Positions 11,258 through 21,961 of a stretch of DNA of 64,000 bases are shown in pieces (within the stretch, counting starts at the first letter, position 1; each line of letters begins with the position of its first letter). Source of the stretch: Telopea speciosissima (taxonomy: Eukaryota > Streptophyta > Magnoliopsida > Proteales > Proteaceae); NCBI RefSeq assembly GCF_018873765.1, contig NC_057920.1, positions 8,011,307 through 8,075,306 on the forward strand, given 5' to 3'. The notes under the pieces are model-generated. The model did not search any database and was not told where the DNA came from. It saw nothing but the letters and a program-made list of their open reading frames with translations. The translations under genes were made by a program, and so were the position numbers.

Positions 11258-11416
11258 GGAAAATTATCGCCACCAGCACTGGCAGCGCTGCTGTGCGTAT
11301 CGTGGGGCGCAGCAGTGCCCTTGTGTGTACAGTGGGTCCCACCGTGCGCACATGGTCGCTGCTGCGCTGCATGATGCGCACAGCAGCGCCCCCAGTACTG
11401 GAGGCAATAAAGATCC
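11258..11416. mobile_element. MITE-like stem element C1 (159 bp)
   Basis: Left end GGAAAATTATCGCC pairs with the right end (reverse complement GGATCTTTATTGCC), then ccagcactggcagcgctgctg pairs inward with about 25 bp of high identity. Flanks taccctact and taccctaac agree at 7 of 9 positions. The same pair of ends occurs in element C2 at 47872-48038, although the internal stem differs. The core is GC-rich (gcgcagcag, gctgctgcg). It lies about 165 bp past the LEA-like stop codon. Confidence 0.65.
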
Positions 11417-11429
11417 TACCCTAACCCTA

Positions 11430-11475
11430 CTAGTAAAGGAGTGACCTTATCCAAAAAAAACTAGTAAAAGAGTGA
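11430..11475 (+). mobile_element. Micro-retroinsertion with 15-bp TSD
   Basis: The repeat ctagtaaaggagtga (11430-11444) recurs with one change at 11461-11475 and flanks the 16-bp insert ccttatccaaaaaaaa. The tail (atccaaaa...) is like the 3' end of the LINE at 37849-39997 (catccaaaa...). Confidence 0.65.
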
Positions 11476-11498
11476 TTTTCGTTGAATTCAATGTCAAT

Positions 11499-11692
11499 AG
11501 ATTGGTTACACTTGAGGGTGGGTTTTGGTGTAGAGTTGCTCCATTGTGATCAAGTGGTAATGGGTTCGAATATGGAAATAGTCTTTCTGTAAAAGCATAG
11601 GTAAAGCTGCATACATTATGACTCTCCTTAGATCCCACAGTGGCGGGAGCCTCATGCACTAGGTACGCCCTTTTTTTAGATTGGTTACACTT
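11499..11692 (+). mobile_element. Au-type SINE, complete, with perfect 15-bp TSD
   Basis: The TSD agattggttacactt occurs at 11499-11513 and 11678-11692. Between them lies a 164-bp element whose pol III B box (gggttcgaat, about 11562) and end (ggcgggagcctc, gcactaggtacgccc, then T7) match the Au SINE family known from many flowering plants. It is plus strand, non-coding, and depends on LINE machinery to move. It is well preserved, so insertion was fairly recent. Confidence 0.88.
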
Positions 11693-11815
11693 CTAATTGG
11701 ACCTAATTGTGTTTTGAAAACAATTAAAACTAGAATGCCTTGACTCAACCAGCCTGGTCATATGTGAAACCGGATCCTCGTTCAATGTTGAGAGAGAAAA
11801 AATGCCAACCTCTTA

Positions 11816-12014
11816 AAAATGGATCTGGCTCTCCTCCAGTTGTAGCGGGAGCTGGAGGGTCTAGCGCTCGAAAAACACCCCAAAAACAGAGGAGGGGTTG
11901 ATCATTTCACAGGTGGCACCCATATGTGAAATGATCAGCCCACCCCTATTTTTGCTATCGTTTAGCGGGACTGGACCCTCCAACTCCCGCCATGGCTGGA
12001 GGAATCCATTTCCC
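11816..12014. mobile_element. MITE-like stem element B2
   Basis: The arms atggatctggctctcctccag and (reverse complement of the right end) atggattcctccag pair, then tagcgggagctggagggtc pairs inward. The internal blocks gctcgaaaaacacccca, gatcatttcacaggtgg and tgctatcgtttagcgg match element B1. The 9-bp TSD is not clear, so the ends are approximate. Confidence 0.6.
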
Positions 12015-12510
12015 CTAAAAACTTTATGCAACCTTAACAAAATTCTATGTAAAATGGATTGAGTTTTCCTTCACCCTATGATGAAAAGAAAAGAGAATCT
12101 CTTAATCCCTGAGATCTGATTCTTTGATAGAACCGAGGTAGGTTATTATGGACCTTTGATTATAGAGGTAGGAGTTAATGAATTGTGATTACCAGATCGT
12201 CTTTCCTTAGTTCTTGACGATTTTCAGGTTAGGGTAAGATTGTTATTTATAGTGAATAAGATAGGTTGAACCTTGTACTCTTTCTGTTTTTACCTTTACT
12301 TGATTTTTCTTGGTTACGGGTCACGAGTGACGTTAAGGTCACAACTATCACTATGTGGGAATGCTACAAGAGTTTTCTCATATAAAGTATGCCCTCTAAC
12401 TACGTCCAACTCAAAATTTGAACTTCAAGGAAGAGAGAGGTCCTTCCCAAGACCACAAGGCAGTGATCACACATTACCTGACTAGGCGTTGAGTTCCTCT
12501 GTAGCAAGAT

Positions 12511-12630
12511 AGGGAGTGTAACGCACGTCCAACGGCCTGTAGTGCTTGGGCGCGCAGCCCAACACTCCACCTATGTGTTGGGCTGCGTACCCAAGCACTA
12601 CAGGCTGTCGAATGGTGCGTTACACTCCAT
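12511..12630. mobile_element. Near-perfect hairpin element, arms about 52 bp
   Basis: From ggagtgtaacgcac (12513) to gtgcgttacactcc (ending 12628) the two halves are almost perfect reverse complements around a loop near 12570. The halves include cctgtagtgcttgggcgc and its partner gtacccaagcactacagg. No coding sense exists. It is probably a MITE core; flanking outside sequence shows only weak pairing, so the outer ends are uncertain. Confidence 0.6.
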
Positions 12631-12639
12631 GTCGCCCTG

Positions 12640-14187
12640 ACTACTGTGATACTTGAAACCCCCCCCCCCAGCTTGAGGTCATGGGCCTCATATAGCAAGT
12701 GTATAGGCAACCCACTCTTAATTGCTTTGCTTCCTCTAATCATTTTAAACGAAAATTTCACTAATGAGATATTAATCTGGTCTTCTATACATGCCATGCG
12801 ACAAATAGTGAAGTGTTGTATTTCACTAGGCATAGTGACAAAGAAGATAACTTTTTAGATTATGATTATCTTTTTAGTTTGAAAGGGGTAGGAAACTTAG
12901 AAACTGGTATTTGATACGAATCCATCATGTTAGATATGAGGATAATTTGGGAGTAAAGATACACATAGATATAAAGAGTTTAGTACCCAAAAAAACACCA
13001 AAAGAAAATAGTTCCAAGATTTCCTTCACACTGAAGAACTCCTCCAAGGCAATGTGATCCCATTCCACTGTCACTCTCTATGTATAAAGTATATTTTGGT
13101 AATCTCAAACCACACGCCAATTCGAAAAAGTTAATCAACTCTATTTATGACGTTGAAATCACCCTTTAACTAATGCAATCCGCTGAAAGGATTCCTAGTG
13201 AAATGCTAGCCTGCATTGGTAGATCCAATTGGGACTGCCAGGTTATTAATCGATCGGGTGCCAAGCCTAATCTGATCATGGACAGCTCAACCAAGATCGA
13301 TTGACACCTTTATGCTTTATCTGGACATTTATAGCCCCGATTAACAATTAGTCCAAATTATTCCCATTAACCTATTTATAGTTTTTTTTTCTAAATTTTT
13401 TATGAATGAATATTTATTAAAGAAGCATAGAAAATCTTCCCCCTCTCCCACCTTAAAAAAAAGAGAAAACATGAAAGAATACAAAGAGAAAACTCCACAA
13501 CAATACAACAGACTAACCTACAACCTAATCAAGTTGAAGAGAAATCACGCAAAAAGGAATAAGTACATAATCAGATTCAACCAACCAATCACTTATATAT
13601 AAAATAGACGTTCTTCCTATTAAGATTATAAGGAGGAATGAGAGGAATCACCCAGCTTCTGGTTGATTCTTAAAAACTAAGAAAAGGCTCTTTCTCAATT
13701 TAAAAAGAGATCCAAAAACTCAAACTACCATTAATGTTAAAAGCATCATCCGCATTAGGTGGAATCGTCAGCACATCCCCATTCGGATTAACATGGATTA
13801 GCCCTTTACAAACATGAGCCTGATTATGAATTTGTACCACCAAATATTGGAATGTTCTACGAGGACTGATTACCTAAACCATTGATAATGATGCAAAATA
13901 TTAAATTGGAGGAGACCAATCAAGCCCAACCAATCCGTTACAAAATGTTGACCAAATTCGTAATAAAGAAATCTTAGCTTGTGCATCAAGCAAAACTAGT
14001 TTTTTGACTTTGTTTTGTCTTGCCACGAACACCAACGCAAGGAGGTTTGGTTGGAAACTGGAATTCCAAAACCACGCTCACAAGTCACACACTCGCACAT
14101 GACCAGCATGGCCGGTTCAGGGAACTGGAACCAAACAAAACCAAAATGTTGGAAAACCCAAAACATTTCCAAAGCAACCAAACGGAA
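12640..14187. other. Spacer between hairpin and peroxiredoxin gene
   Basis: It contains a C-run at 12660-12669 and AT-rich sequence. Around 13390-13600 the plus strand is lysine- and asparagine-rich in translation, as expected for AT-rich noncoding DNA. No recognisable gene. The last about 200 bp are the 3' flank of the peroxiredoxin gene. Confidence 0.4.
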
Positions 14188-14976
14188 TCATAGAGTTTCC
14201 ACCACTTTTTCAGACATGAATCCATCTGAATCGTCCACGCGAACACTCCTAATCACACCATTCATAGCAACCAAACAGAATCTCCTCGATCGATTCCCCA
14301 AACCCATTGAAGCGCCATCGCTGCTGTTACTCAATTCCAGGGAAACCCCGAGAGCTCTACACAGTTCACCATTTCCATCCGATAACATCAACATCTTATC
14401 TCCCACACCGAAACCCAGATGCTCACCCCACGCCTTCATCACAAACACATCGTTCATGGCGACGCAGGCCACTACATCGACATTCCTGGATTTCGTCTCC
14501 TCCGCCGTCTGTAAGAATCGAGTACATTTCGGACCGAAAGGGACGGAGACTCCGACGAGAACGAGTTTCTTCCCTTTAGTGATAGCTGAAATGGTGATGG
14601 ATCGAAGGTGATTGTTTCGATCGAGGTAAGAGAGGGTTGCGTTGGGTATTTTGTCTCCTACGGAAAGAGAAATCGATTTGGATGGTTTTTCTTGGATTTG
14701 GATCATCTGATGACGGTTGCGATTGAAGGTTGAGATGGTTTGAAGAGGGGAAGGACCGGGGCCGCCGTAGAGATTGAGAAGAGATGATTTTTGGGAGCGA
14801 GGGAGGATGGCGTGAGGGTTCCATGAGGCAGAGATAAGGGGTTGAGGTGGGATGGGGAGGGCTAAGGTTCCTGGGTTTAACGAAGATGGAAGCATAGACG
14901 AAGAAGAAGAAGAAGAAGAAGATGAGAAAGGAACTGTACCGAATGTCGCTGCAATGTTGTTGATTGGGGCGGCCAT
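14188..14976 (-). CDS. Type II peroxiredoxin-like protein (PRXIIE type), chloroplast; altered active site
   Basis: A single-exon frame of 262 residues from the ATG at 14976, chosen over the in-frame ATG at 15096 because its context (ccATGGCC) is good and it begins a Ser/Ala/Pro-rich plastid transit peptide (about residues 1-90). From about residue 101 the PrxII fold is clear: SLSVGDKIPNATL, KKLVLVGVS, NDVFVMKAWG, MLMLSDGNGELCRALGV, and RSRRFCLVAMNGVI. Family members reduce peroxides using PxxxTxxC. Here the motif reads S-V-P-F-G-P-K-C: the peroxidatic Cys (151) remains, but the conserved Pro is Ser (144) and the Thr is Gly (148). The second Cys (171) and an Arg (231/232) are kept; the Cys-Cys spacing is 20 instead of about 25. 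The frame is otherwise intact, so the gene seems selected but probably lacks normal peroxidase activity. Confidence 0.88.
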   Translation of the reverse strand: MAAPINNIAATFGTVPFSSSSSSSSSSMLPSSLNPGTLALPIPPQPLISASWNPHAILPRSQKSSLLNLYGGPGPSPLQTISTFNRNRHQMIQIQEKPSKSISLSVGDKIPNATLSYLDRNNHLRSITISAITKGKKLVLVGVSVPFGPKCTRFLQTAEETKSRNVDVVACVAMNDVFVMKAWGEHLGFGVGDKMLMLSDGNGELCRALGVSLELSNSSDGASMGLGNRSRRFCLVAMNGVIRSVRVDDSDGFMSEKVVETL

Positions 14977-14982
14977 GGAAAA

Positions 14983-15078
14983 GGGAAGAGACACTGTCTC
15001 AGTTACAGATACTTGATTTGGTGAGAAAAGGGAAGAGACAGTGTCTGGGTTACAGATGCTTGATTTGGTGAGAACCCA
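14983..15078. repeat. 47-bp tandem duplication in the peroxiredoxin leader
   Basis: The unit beginning gggaagagacactgtctc at 14983 is repeated at 15030 as gggaagagacagtgtctg; both run on to gatttggtgagaa. It lies just upstream of the preferred ATG and forms the artificial-looking N-terminal extension that would result from the ATG at 15096, which argues against that start. Confidence 0.8.
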
Positions 15079-15234
15079 GTGATGGGTAAGAAACAAATCT
15101 CAAATATAAGGGGAAAAAAGACGCTAAAACAGAAGAGAAAACTGGTTCCAGGTTTTATGCGAGGTTTAAGGAATAAGAAATAATTCGTCTTTCAGCTATC
15201 AGATGCCGGTCTCTAGAAACATCTAAGACGGGCA

Positions 15235-15440
15235 TGGTTTTAGTAACCGGTATCGGTTTCTCTCGATACCGATCCGGATCGGTTTCTGTTGATATCGATC
15301 TGAATCGGTCCATATGGGTCATTTTTTTTTAACGTTTTTGTATTGTTTGTATTGATCCACTGATACGGGATCAACCAGAAATTAGTATTGATCTCCATCG
15401 ATATTGATACGAATCAACCGATCCAACTGAACTAATACTG
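15235..15440. repeat. TATCGGTATCGATACC-type degenerate repeat, copy 1
   Basis: Dense runs of gataccgat, atcggt and gatatcgat in both orientations follow ggttttagtaaccgg. Related stretches are at 16735-16960, 31230-31400 and 48060-48880. No coding content. Confidence 0.5.
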
Positions 15441-15481
15441 ATTCATATGACAACGAGGGTGTATCTCACTATCTCTACACT

Positions 15482-16280
15482 AAGGGTGTCAAACGGTGCG
15501 GTTCTAGTTATTTGGTTTGATTGCGATGCGGTTTACATTTTGGTAAGAAGAAATCAAAATCGAATCGAATAGGAATCAGTCAAAATCAAAATCGTTTTGC
15601 ATATGGTCCGGTTTTACTGGTTTCTATTCGGTTTTTATTATCCGATTCACAACCGATTTACATGCGGTTTGTGTAGTGTCATTTTGGGAAATAGTAATGA
15701 AGACAATCTTAGTTTTCAAGGCCTTTATATTTCCGTGTTTTCCCATTCTCTTCCAATCTCTCTCACTCATCATATTTCCTATGCCTATGTGATAAAAATA
15801 AAAAACTTCTCGTCTTCACCCATTATTTTCCTTTTTGTGTTTCCTTCTCCACTCTCACGTGAAGAACAAACTATTTCTTCTATTAAAAAATAGGATTTTG
15901 TTAATCCATTTTAACATCATCCATAATTTTCAATTCATACTTGAACAAATATAATATATAGTTAACCCATGGCATTTTTTCTACCAATAAGTAAAACTCC
16001 ATGGCATTTTACTTATTTTATGGTTCATGTTGATGCAATAATTAATTAATCCAATTGATGCATGGGTTAGTATTAAAGTAAGAGACATCAATTTCTATTT
16101 GGTTTTTCTGGTTTCTTATTCGGTTTAGAACCACGGTTTTGTGGTGAAAATCAAAACTGAACCAGAAAAAGAACCAATAAAATCAAAATCGAATCATTTT
16201 TCTACTGTGCGGTTCGGTTTGATCGTAAACGGTCAGTTCTGATTCCGCTATTCGGTTCCGGTTCCATTTTGACGTCCTTA
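15482..16280. mobile_element. MULE-like non-autonomous element, 799 bp, perfect 9-bp TSD
   Basis: Ends are aagggtgtcaaacgg and ...ttttgacgtcctta, imperfect inverted repeats extending inward through gcggtt/cggttt-rich sequence. The flanks are identical 9-mers, ctctacact at 15473-15481 and 16281-16289, as expected for Mutator-like insertion. Inside are many cggtttt and aatcaaaatcg motifs in opposite orientations in the two halves and an AT-rich centre. No transposase is encoded. Fragments of the same family (ends aacaccccta, aacatcctta, aacactctta) appear near 36060, 32355 and 21920. Confidence 0.85.
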
Positions 16281-16734
16281 CTCTACACTTTCTTTAGGAA
16301 GCAAGGGTTGGAAACTAGGATTTAAGGTGTTTGGTCCGGTCAATCGAAGCCTGGCCTGGGCTAGGATATTGGCTCGAACTATAAACCATAGCTCAGACTA
16401 AAGGAATGGTAGAACAAAATTTTTTGGATCTGTGATCATTTTCTGTGTCTTCTCGGAATTTTATTGGAAACTCCTGTAAAATTAGAACTGACCTCTTTTT
16501 CGGTTTAAGGTTTGTGTCAATTTAAACGTCATAGATTCCTTGATCTCTAGAGGGGCATACACTCCAATCGACAAACCAACAACCAATCGATCAAGCGGTT
16601 GTTTGCCTTACAAAAGATAAGTTGATTCATTTTCTGCTATTTATTAAATGGAGGAATGGAAAATAATGAAAAAAATATGAAAATTAAATATGAAAATTGG
16701 GTGACCCAAAAGAGGTTTGAGGAATCTGGATCAG

Positions 16735-16960
16735 TTAAATCAGCCAATTTGTATCGGTATCGGTGGAGATCAATATTGATTTCTGATCGAACCCATATTG
16801 GTGGATCGATACAGATGGATAAAATTATAAAAAATTTGCATTTAAAAAAAAAAAAAAGACTGGTCTGAATCGATACAGACCGATCTAAACTCAATAGCTG
16901 ATTGGTATCGGCCAATACCGATATCGATATCGATACCGATACAGAGTACTAAAACCCTGT
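16735..16960. repeat. TATCGGTATCGATACC-type degenerate repeat, copy 2
   Basis: Contains gtatcggtatcggtgg near 16750 and accgatatcgatatcgatac near 16920, ending gtactaaaaccctg. This is the inverse of the ggttttagtaacc start of copy 1, suggesting a shared terminal repeat. Confidence 0.5.
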
Positions 16961-18361
16961 TCGAAACCCAAATTGACACTCTAATACTTAAACTAAAGGC
17001 TAGACTTGTTATTTTCCTTGTCAATCCTTCGTAGAGATTAGATACAACTGTGAATTGTAAACTGTTCTAATTTAGAGAGAGATGATAAATTGGAAATACA
17101 GTCATTAATGAAAACCAAAAAACTTTGGATTTCTTTCATGCATTTGATTGATTGATTGAAAGTGAAATGACCAAAAAAGTTAGACCTCTCCCTATCACAC
17201 CAGTCCCTGGGGTACACCAACTCTTCTATTATTAAAAGGCTCAAAACTTTAAAAACCAAACCCGTCAACGGTTAAGACTGCTCCGGGTCTTCCATGGCCA
17301 AAAATGGAAACTTGCAACGCAACATATGGTCCAGCAAGGCAACAACAAGAAAGTGACGAAGAGCAATTAATCCAGTCCGTACGATATGTACAGATTCCAA
17401 AGAAGGTTTTGTGATATTTTTTCATGGATAATAAGGTATTGGATATTGGGTCGGTCATATCGGATTCGGCCACTGATACCAACATGATACTAATGATACT
17501 GGATTGATGGTAGAAAATGTTGGGAGGGTAAAATAGTAAAAACAATTGCATTGATATGCGAACTAAATCATTGTATATGGGGAAAGCTTTTTCAGATGGG
17601 CATGTTTGGAGAGGTTTTCTAAATAGGACAACATTTTTGCTATGTGGAGATATGATCTCACAATTCTGATTCGCAATGTATCAATTTTTTATATTTAAAC
17701 AATAGTTAGAAAACTGGGATTTGACGGGTACAAGTCGCATGAATTCAGTTAAAATTTTGGAAAAGCTGGTCAAGAATCATGTAAATTAGGCCAAGATAAA
17801 AAATGATGAGAATCGATCATAAATCGTCCGAATCAACTAAGATTTGGTGTTTTTTCTCGAGTCATGACAAATTTGATAAGTTTTGTCGTTTTTAAAAAAA
17901 AAATCATAAAATCGATTCATTTAGAAACTAAAAGTTGAGTAAAATAATAATTCCTTATTCTAAAATTATAAGAAACTCTCAAGTTCTCGACTCCCTTCTC
18001 TTATTCAATGGTATAAACTCAAATGAATTGATATGTGATTACTTGTTTTTTTTTTCCCTTCATGTTTTCCCAATATTTTTTTTATATTAATTTATACATA
18101 TTTAATGCACTAAAAAAATAGAAAAAAAGTGACTCGCCTTGATTGGGTTTAACAAGGCCAAGTCACCAGATTTTTCTGAAAGACGAGTTGATTCAGAAAA
18201 CCTGGTTTTTCAAATATGTTTCAAACTCCACCAAATATCCTTTTGTGTATTAGAATGCATTGTCGTGTAATGTCCTTGCACTACGTGTACTCTGAAAACT
18301 ATTAGTTCTCTTCTATTTTTCAATGCTTTATTTTGACACTTAGTAAACTCCACTTAAGTTA
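16961..18361. other. AT-rich spacer
   Basis: No gene seen. The stretch 18060-18215 resembles 7530-7655 and may be another dispersed repeat. Short frames lack any family resemblance. Confidence 0.4.
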
Positions 18362-18370
18362 AAAGTTAAT

Positions 18371-18539
18371 GGGAAAAAGAACTCTATCCGGGAGTGTGGC
18401 CTACGCCTGCACTCCCATGAGTCTATCTCTCTCCTCCCCATGTGAAAAGATACTTTTGCCCTCTTGTTTTGAGGTGGAGAGAGATAGACACATGGAAGTG
18501 TTGGCGTAGAATACTCTCCTGGACAGAAAACTACTTCCC
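18371..18539. mobile_element. MITE-like stem element A2 (169 bp)
   Basis: Left arm GGGAAAAAGAACTCTATCC pairs with the right arm (reverse complement GGGAAGTAGTTTTCTGTCC), then gggagtgtggcctacgcc and gagtctatctctctcc pair with their counterparts. Flanks aaagttaat (18362-18370) and aaatttaat (18540-18548) match at 8 of 9 positions. No coding content. Confidence 0.8.
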
Positions 18540-18978
18540 AAATTTAATATATGAGCAAGAGACCCTCGATCCACATATCTACAAAATTAGAGCTTTGTCT
18601 AATTTGCCACGTGGCAAAACCACAATACTTGAGAAATATATGTTTCTCCTTTTCTTTTTTGGCTACTCTGTTCCTCGATCATGTTGAGGTTATTCATCCT
18701 TTGTTATATAGTCTAGGCTCGGGACAACATTTGGCCCAGATGTTTAGCCCATGTTTTTGGGCAAAAAGGGATGGGCCAACTGATGGGCCACACCTAACAT
18801 AAGAGAAGAAAAAATAAAAAGTAGGTCTTAGGGTTACTAAAGAGTCATCGGACTGCTCATATTGCTGCAACAAAGCAGGCTTAGGTTTTGTTTGTTTGGC
18901 AGGGAAATTAAAAGGAAGAGAAGTAAAGTTTTTCCATCTTAAAAAGGATTTCTTTTTGGTGAGGGTGGTGATGGTGGG

Positions 18979-19220
18979 GATCCTAGACTAGATGAGGAAC
19001 AGGAGGTCTCGAGCTTGAAGCCTCAGGGCTAGGTTCTACTACTAGCTTCAAACAACTCACCTATCCTCCAAAAATGATGTTTTTGTTTTTTTTTTGGGGG
19101 GGGGGGGGGAGATCCTAGACTAGATGAGGAATAGGAGGTCTCGAACTGAAAGCTTTCTGGGGCTAGGCTCTACTACACTAGCTTCAAACAACACACCTAT
19201 CCTCCAAAAATGATGTTTTT
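18979..19220. repeat. 132-bp tandem duplication
   Basis: Copies start at 18979 and 19111 with gatcctagactagatgagga and end with tcctccaaaaatgatgtttt. They are separated by a T-run and G-run (19081-19110). Several substitutions separate the copies, so the event is old. Confidence 0.8.
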
Positions 19221-19354
19221 AATCATTATCTAACATAATTGTATAAACTACTTAATTTTCTTACTATAGTTACTAATGATACTTTTTAGATGTGGTTTTT
19301 ATTTTACTTTTTCAAGGGATTTGGATGTAAGTAAAGTGAAATTTAATAACAGAA

Positions 19355-19508
19355 GGCAAAAGTTTTTATGCACGGTAGTGCATGGTGCACGGTCGTGCCT
19401 TTAACTATTGGATGAGGATGAGGGGTCATGCATGATAAACGGTTGTGCCCATCTAATGGGTGAAGGCATGACCGTGAACTATGCACTGTAGTGAACAAAA
19501 CCTCTCCC
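19355..19508. mobile_element. MITE-like stem element A3 (154 bp)
   Basis: Left arm GGCAAAAGTTTTTATGCAC pairs with the right arm (reverse complement GGGAGAGGTTTTGTTCAC), continuing through gtgcatggtgcacggtcgtg and its partner. Flanks ataacagaa (19346-19354) and ataacaaaa (19510-19518) agree at 8 of 9 positions, with one extra base at the right. Confidence 0.7.
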
Positions 19509-19519
19509 GATAACAAAAT

Positions 19520-21779
19520 AAGAAATGATTTGAAGTTAATGACATAAACATGTAAAATAATAATTACAAAGTTTCTTTTTGAGGTTTGAAATTTCTCTCC
19601 CCTTCCCTCCTCTTTAATTGCCTTTGCAACCAATGGATGATTAGGGATTGAATCTATTGAAAATGTAGCAATTTGTTTGCGGAAAAGGTTCTTTGGCTAT
19701 TAGGGTTTTTTTTTCTTCTTTAAATGCAAAACTAAAGAAAATCAACAAACAAAGAAGTAATTAAGTAATAAACTAAGAAGATCTAAAGAGAGAGAGTGTG
19801 TCTAAATCATAAAATGAAAAAGCTAGCTATAAAATAAGGAAAAAGTTAATAGAAAATATGTAGTTAATAATCATGATTGACTACTAAATGAAACTTATAA
19901 TAAATCTAAGGGTGAGAGAGAGAGAGAGAGGTGCACCACCCTCCGCTCTCGGACAGAGAACATTATCCCTAAATATTAAGATATAGTAACACAAACAGAC
20001 ATAGGAATAACATTGCATAAATGAGAGAGAAATTTAAGGGAAAAAAGTTAAAATTTTAGTTTATGTAGTTTGCAACGGTTGTAGTGCTTACAGTTATAGG
20101 TTTCAAACACTCTTCAAAGATCCAAGGATTGTATTACAAAAGAACACAAGAAAAAAAAGATGGAAGGAACGGTTCTTGAAAAGTCAAATAACCTATGGGT
20201 CAAAGATTATATGTTCTTACATGTTGGAAGGAAAATGAGGTTCAATGTCCTGATTTGACTCGACTGGCTGTGATATATTTGTGATTCTTGTATCCACGAT
20301 TACATTTAATTGAGTTAGTATTCAGTGTTGAGGGATAAGGTTATTGATAAATACCGAAGTAAATTACTCTCTAAGAATATTGAAGCTTTTGATATTGATA
20401 CGTGTTTGGATGTATGATGTGGAATTTTGAGGTAGACTTATTTATAACCAAGTGAAGTTCTTTAGACATTGTTAGTTATGAATTATGAGTAATTATTTTA
20501 TTTTTATTGTATAACTGAGTCAGATTTAGATTTGGATGTTGAAGAATTATATGAAGCATTGGGAGATATGTAAATTATGCAATTCAGAATACCATGAAAT
20601 TTGATAATTCCTTTGGAAATATGCATTCTCGAAATTTTTTTTAAAAAAAATCTGAGACATTTTTCTGCTTCTCCATATGAAAAATGAATAAAACTATTTA
20701 ATATGCTCATGTTTTTTGGCCTGAAGACAACCAAATATGAGGAACATAGAATTTGCACTTTACTGCATTTATTTTTATTTGGAAGTTGATGATAAAGTAC
20801 TGATGTAGAATCCGAGTCATTGAGTGGTGCAGGGATGTTTAAGTGGTCTACTGACCTTTCTTTGTTTTCTGATTTATCTCATAATTTTGCATCTTCATCT
20901 TGCCCATTAAAAAAGAAGAAAGAATGTTTAAACCAATAGATCTTTTGATGCTTTAATCAGTGTGGATGATAAATTCTATTTCTTTGATAATGTTTGGAAA
21001 AAAATTATAGTAGAATATAGCCCTAATGTGTAAATAAGTTTGACGAAGACATAAAAGGTTGTCCCAAACACGCATATAAGGGCCGAAACTAAATGCAAAC
21101 AGAATAAGAAACCATTTAGAACCAAAGATGAGAAACCAACCGATTTCCCCCAAAGAAACCAATTTAGACTAGAATTAACAATCGAGACGTTTCAGTTTTG
21201 ATTTAACACTATGGCTATGTTTGGTATGCATTCTTGGAATGCATTCTAGATTGATTTCGGATTCTTGGACGATAAAAACAACTATTTTTATCTTCTGAGA
21301 ATGCGAAATCGACCTTTGCTCTCTAGGTTTGGTTGAATTGAATCTTGGCTAATACCTTTAATACACCCCCCCCCCAAAAAAAAAAATAAAAACAAAAAAC
21401 AAAAAATCTGTTTTAGTTGGTATTTTATATTGGATGACAATTACATTTAGCTAATTCAAGGAAGGGTGAAATATTAATATTTGGCTGGTGGAAGGGAAAT
21501 TAGGTATGAAATTAATCGGGCTTGCAGGGAGAGCATTCCTAAAGGCCTAAAGGGAACAACAATCCCCAAAGGTTGGTACTATTTTGATTATATATATATG
21601 GAGAAAGTTTTTCTTTCACCACGCGGGGAAGTTTCACCACATCATCCTAGGTTCACAACCCTTATAGTGTTTTAGTATGTTCCCTAAAATACCCTACTGA
21701 TATCCTCCCACATGCATCCGAAGCCAGCTAAATGAATTCCCTTTCATTGTAGCTGAAGGAAAACTCGATCCAATATATA
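19520..21779. other. AT-rich spacer
   Basis: No gene recognised. A (GA)n tract lies at 19914-19931 and a C-run followed by an A-run at 21367-21388. A short ggtatgaaattaatcgg region near 21500 has no family resemblance. Confidence 0.4.
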
Positions 21780-21961
21780 TTGTTAAAAAAAAAAAGTGAT
21801 AGATTCAGTTTCGATTTTGAACCGATAAACCAGTGGTTTTAAACCATTTTTTAGTAATTGCATTATGAGCCAAATTGAATTACAATCGAACCGGTTACAT
21901 TTGAACCAAATCGATTAACACTCTTACGTTGTCATACTGAATGGAATGGAAAATTTACCAA

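Noticed and set aside
12490..12655. 9-bp TSD cctgactag/cctgactac for the hairpin element
   Set aside because: The sequence between these flanks and the hairpin arms does not pair, so the match is probably chance.
14015..14611. 198-residue plus-strand open frame
   Set aside because: Antisense shadow of the peroxiredoxin gene; no family features.
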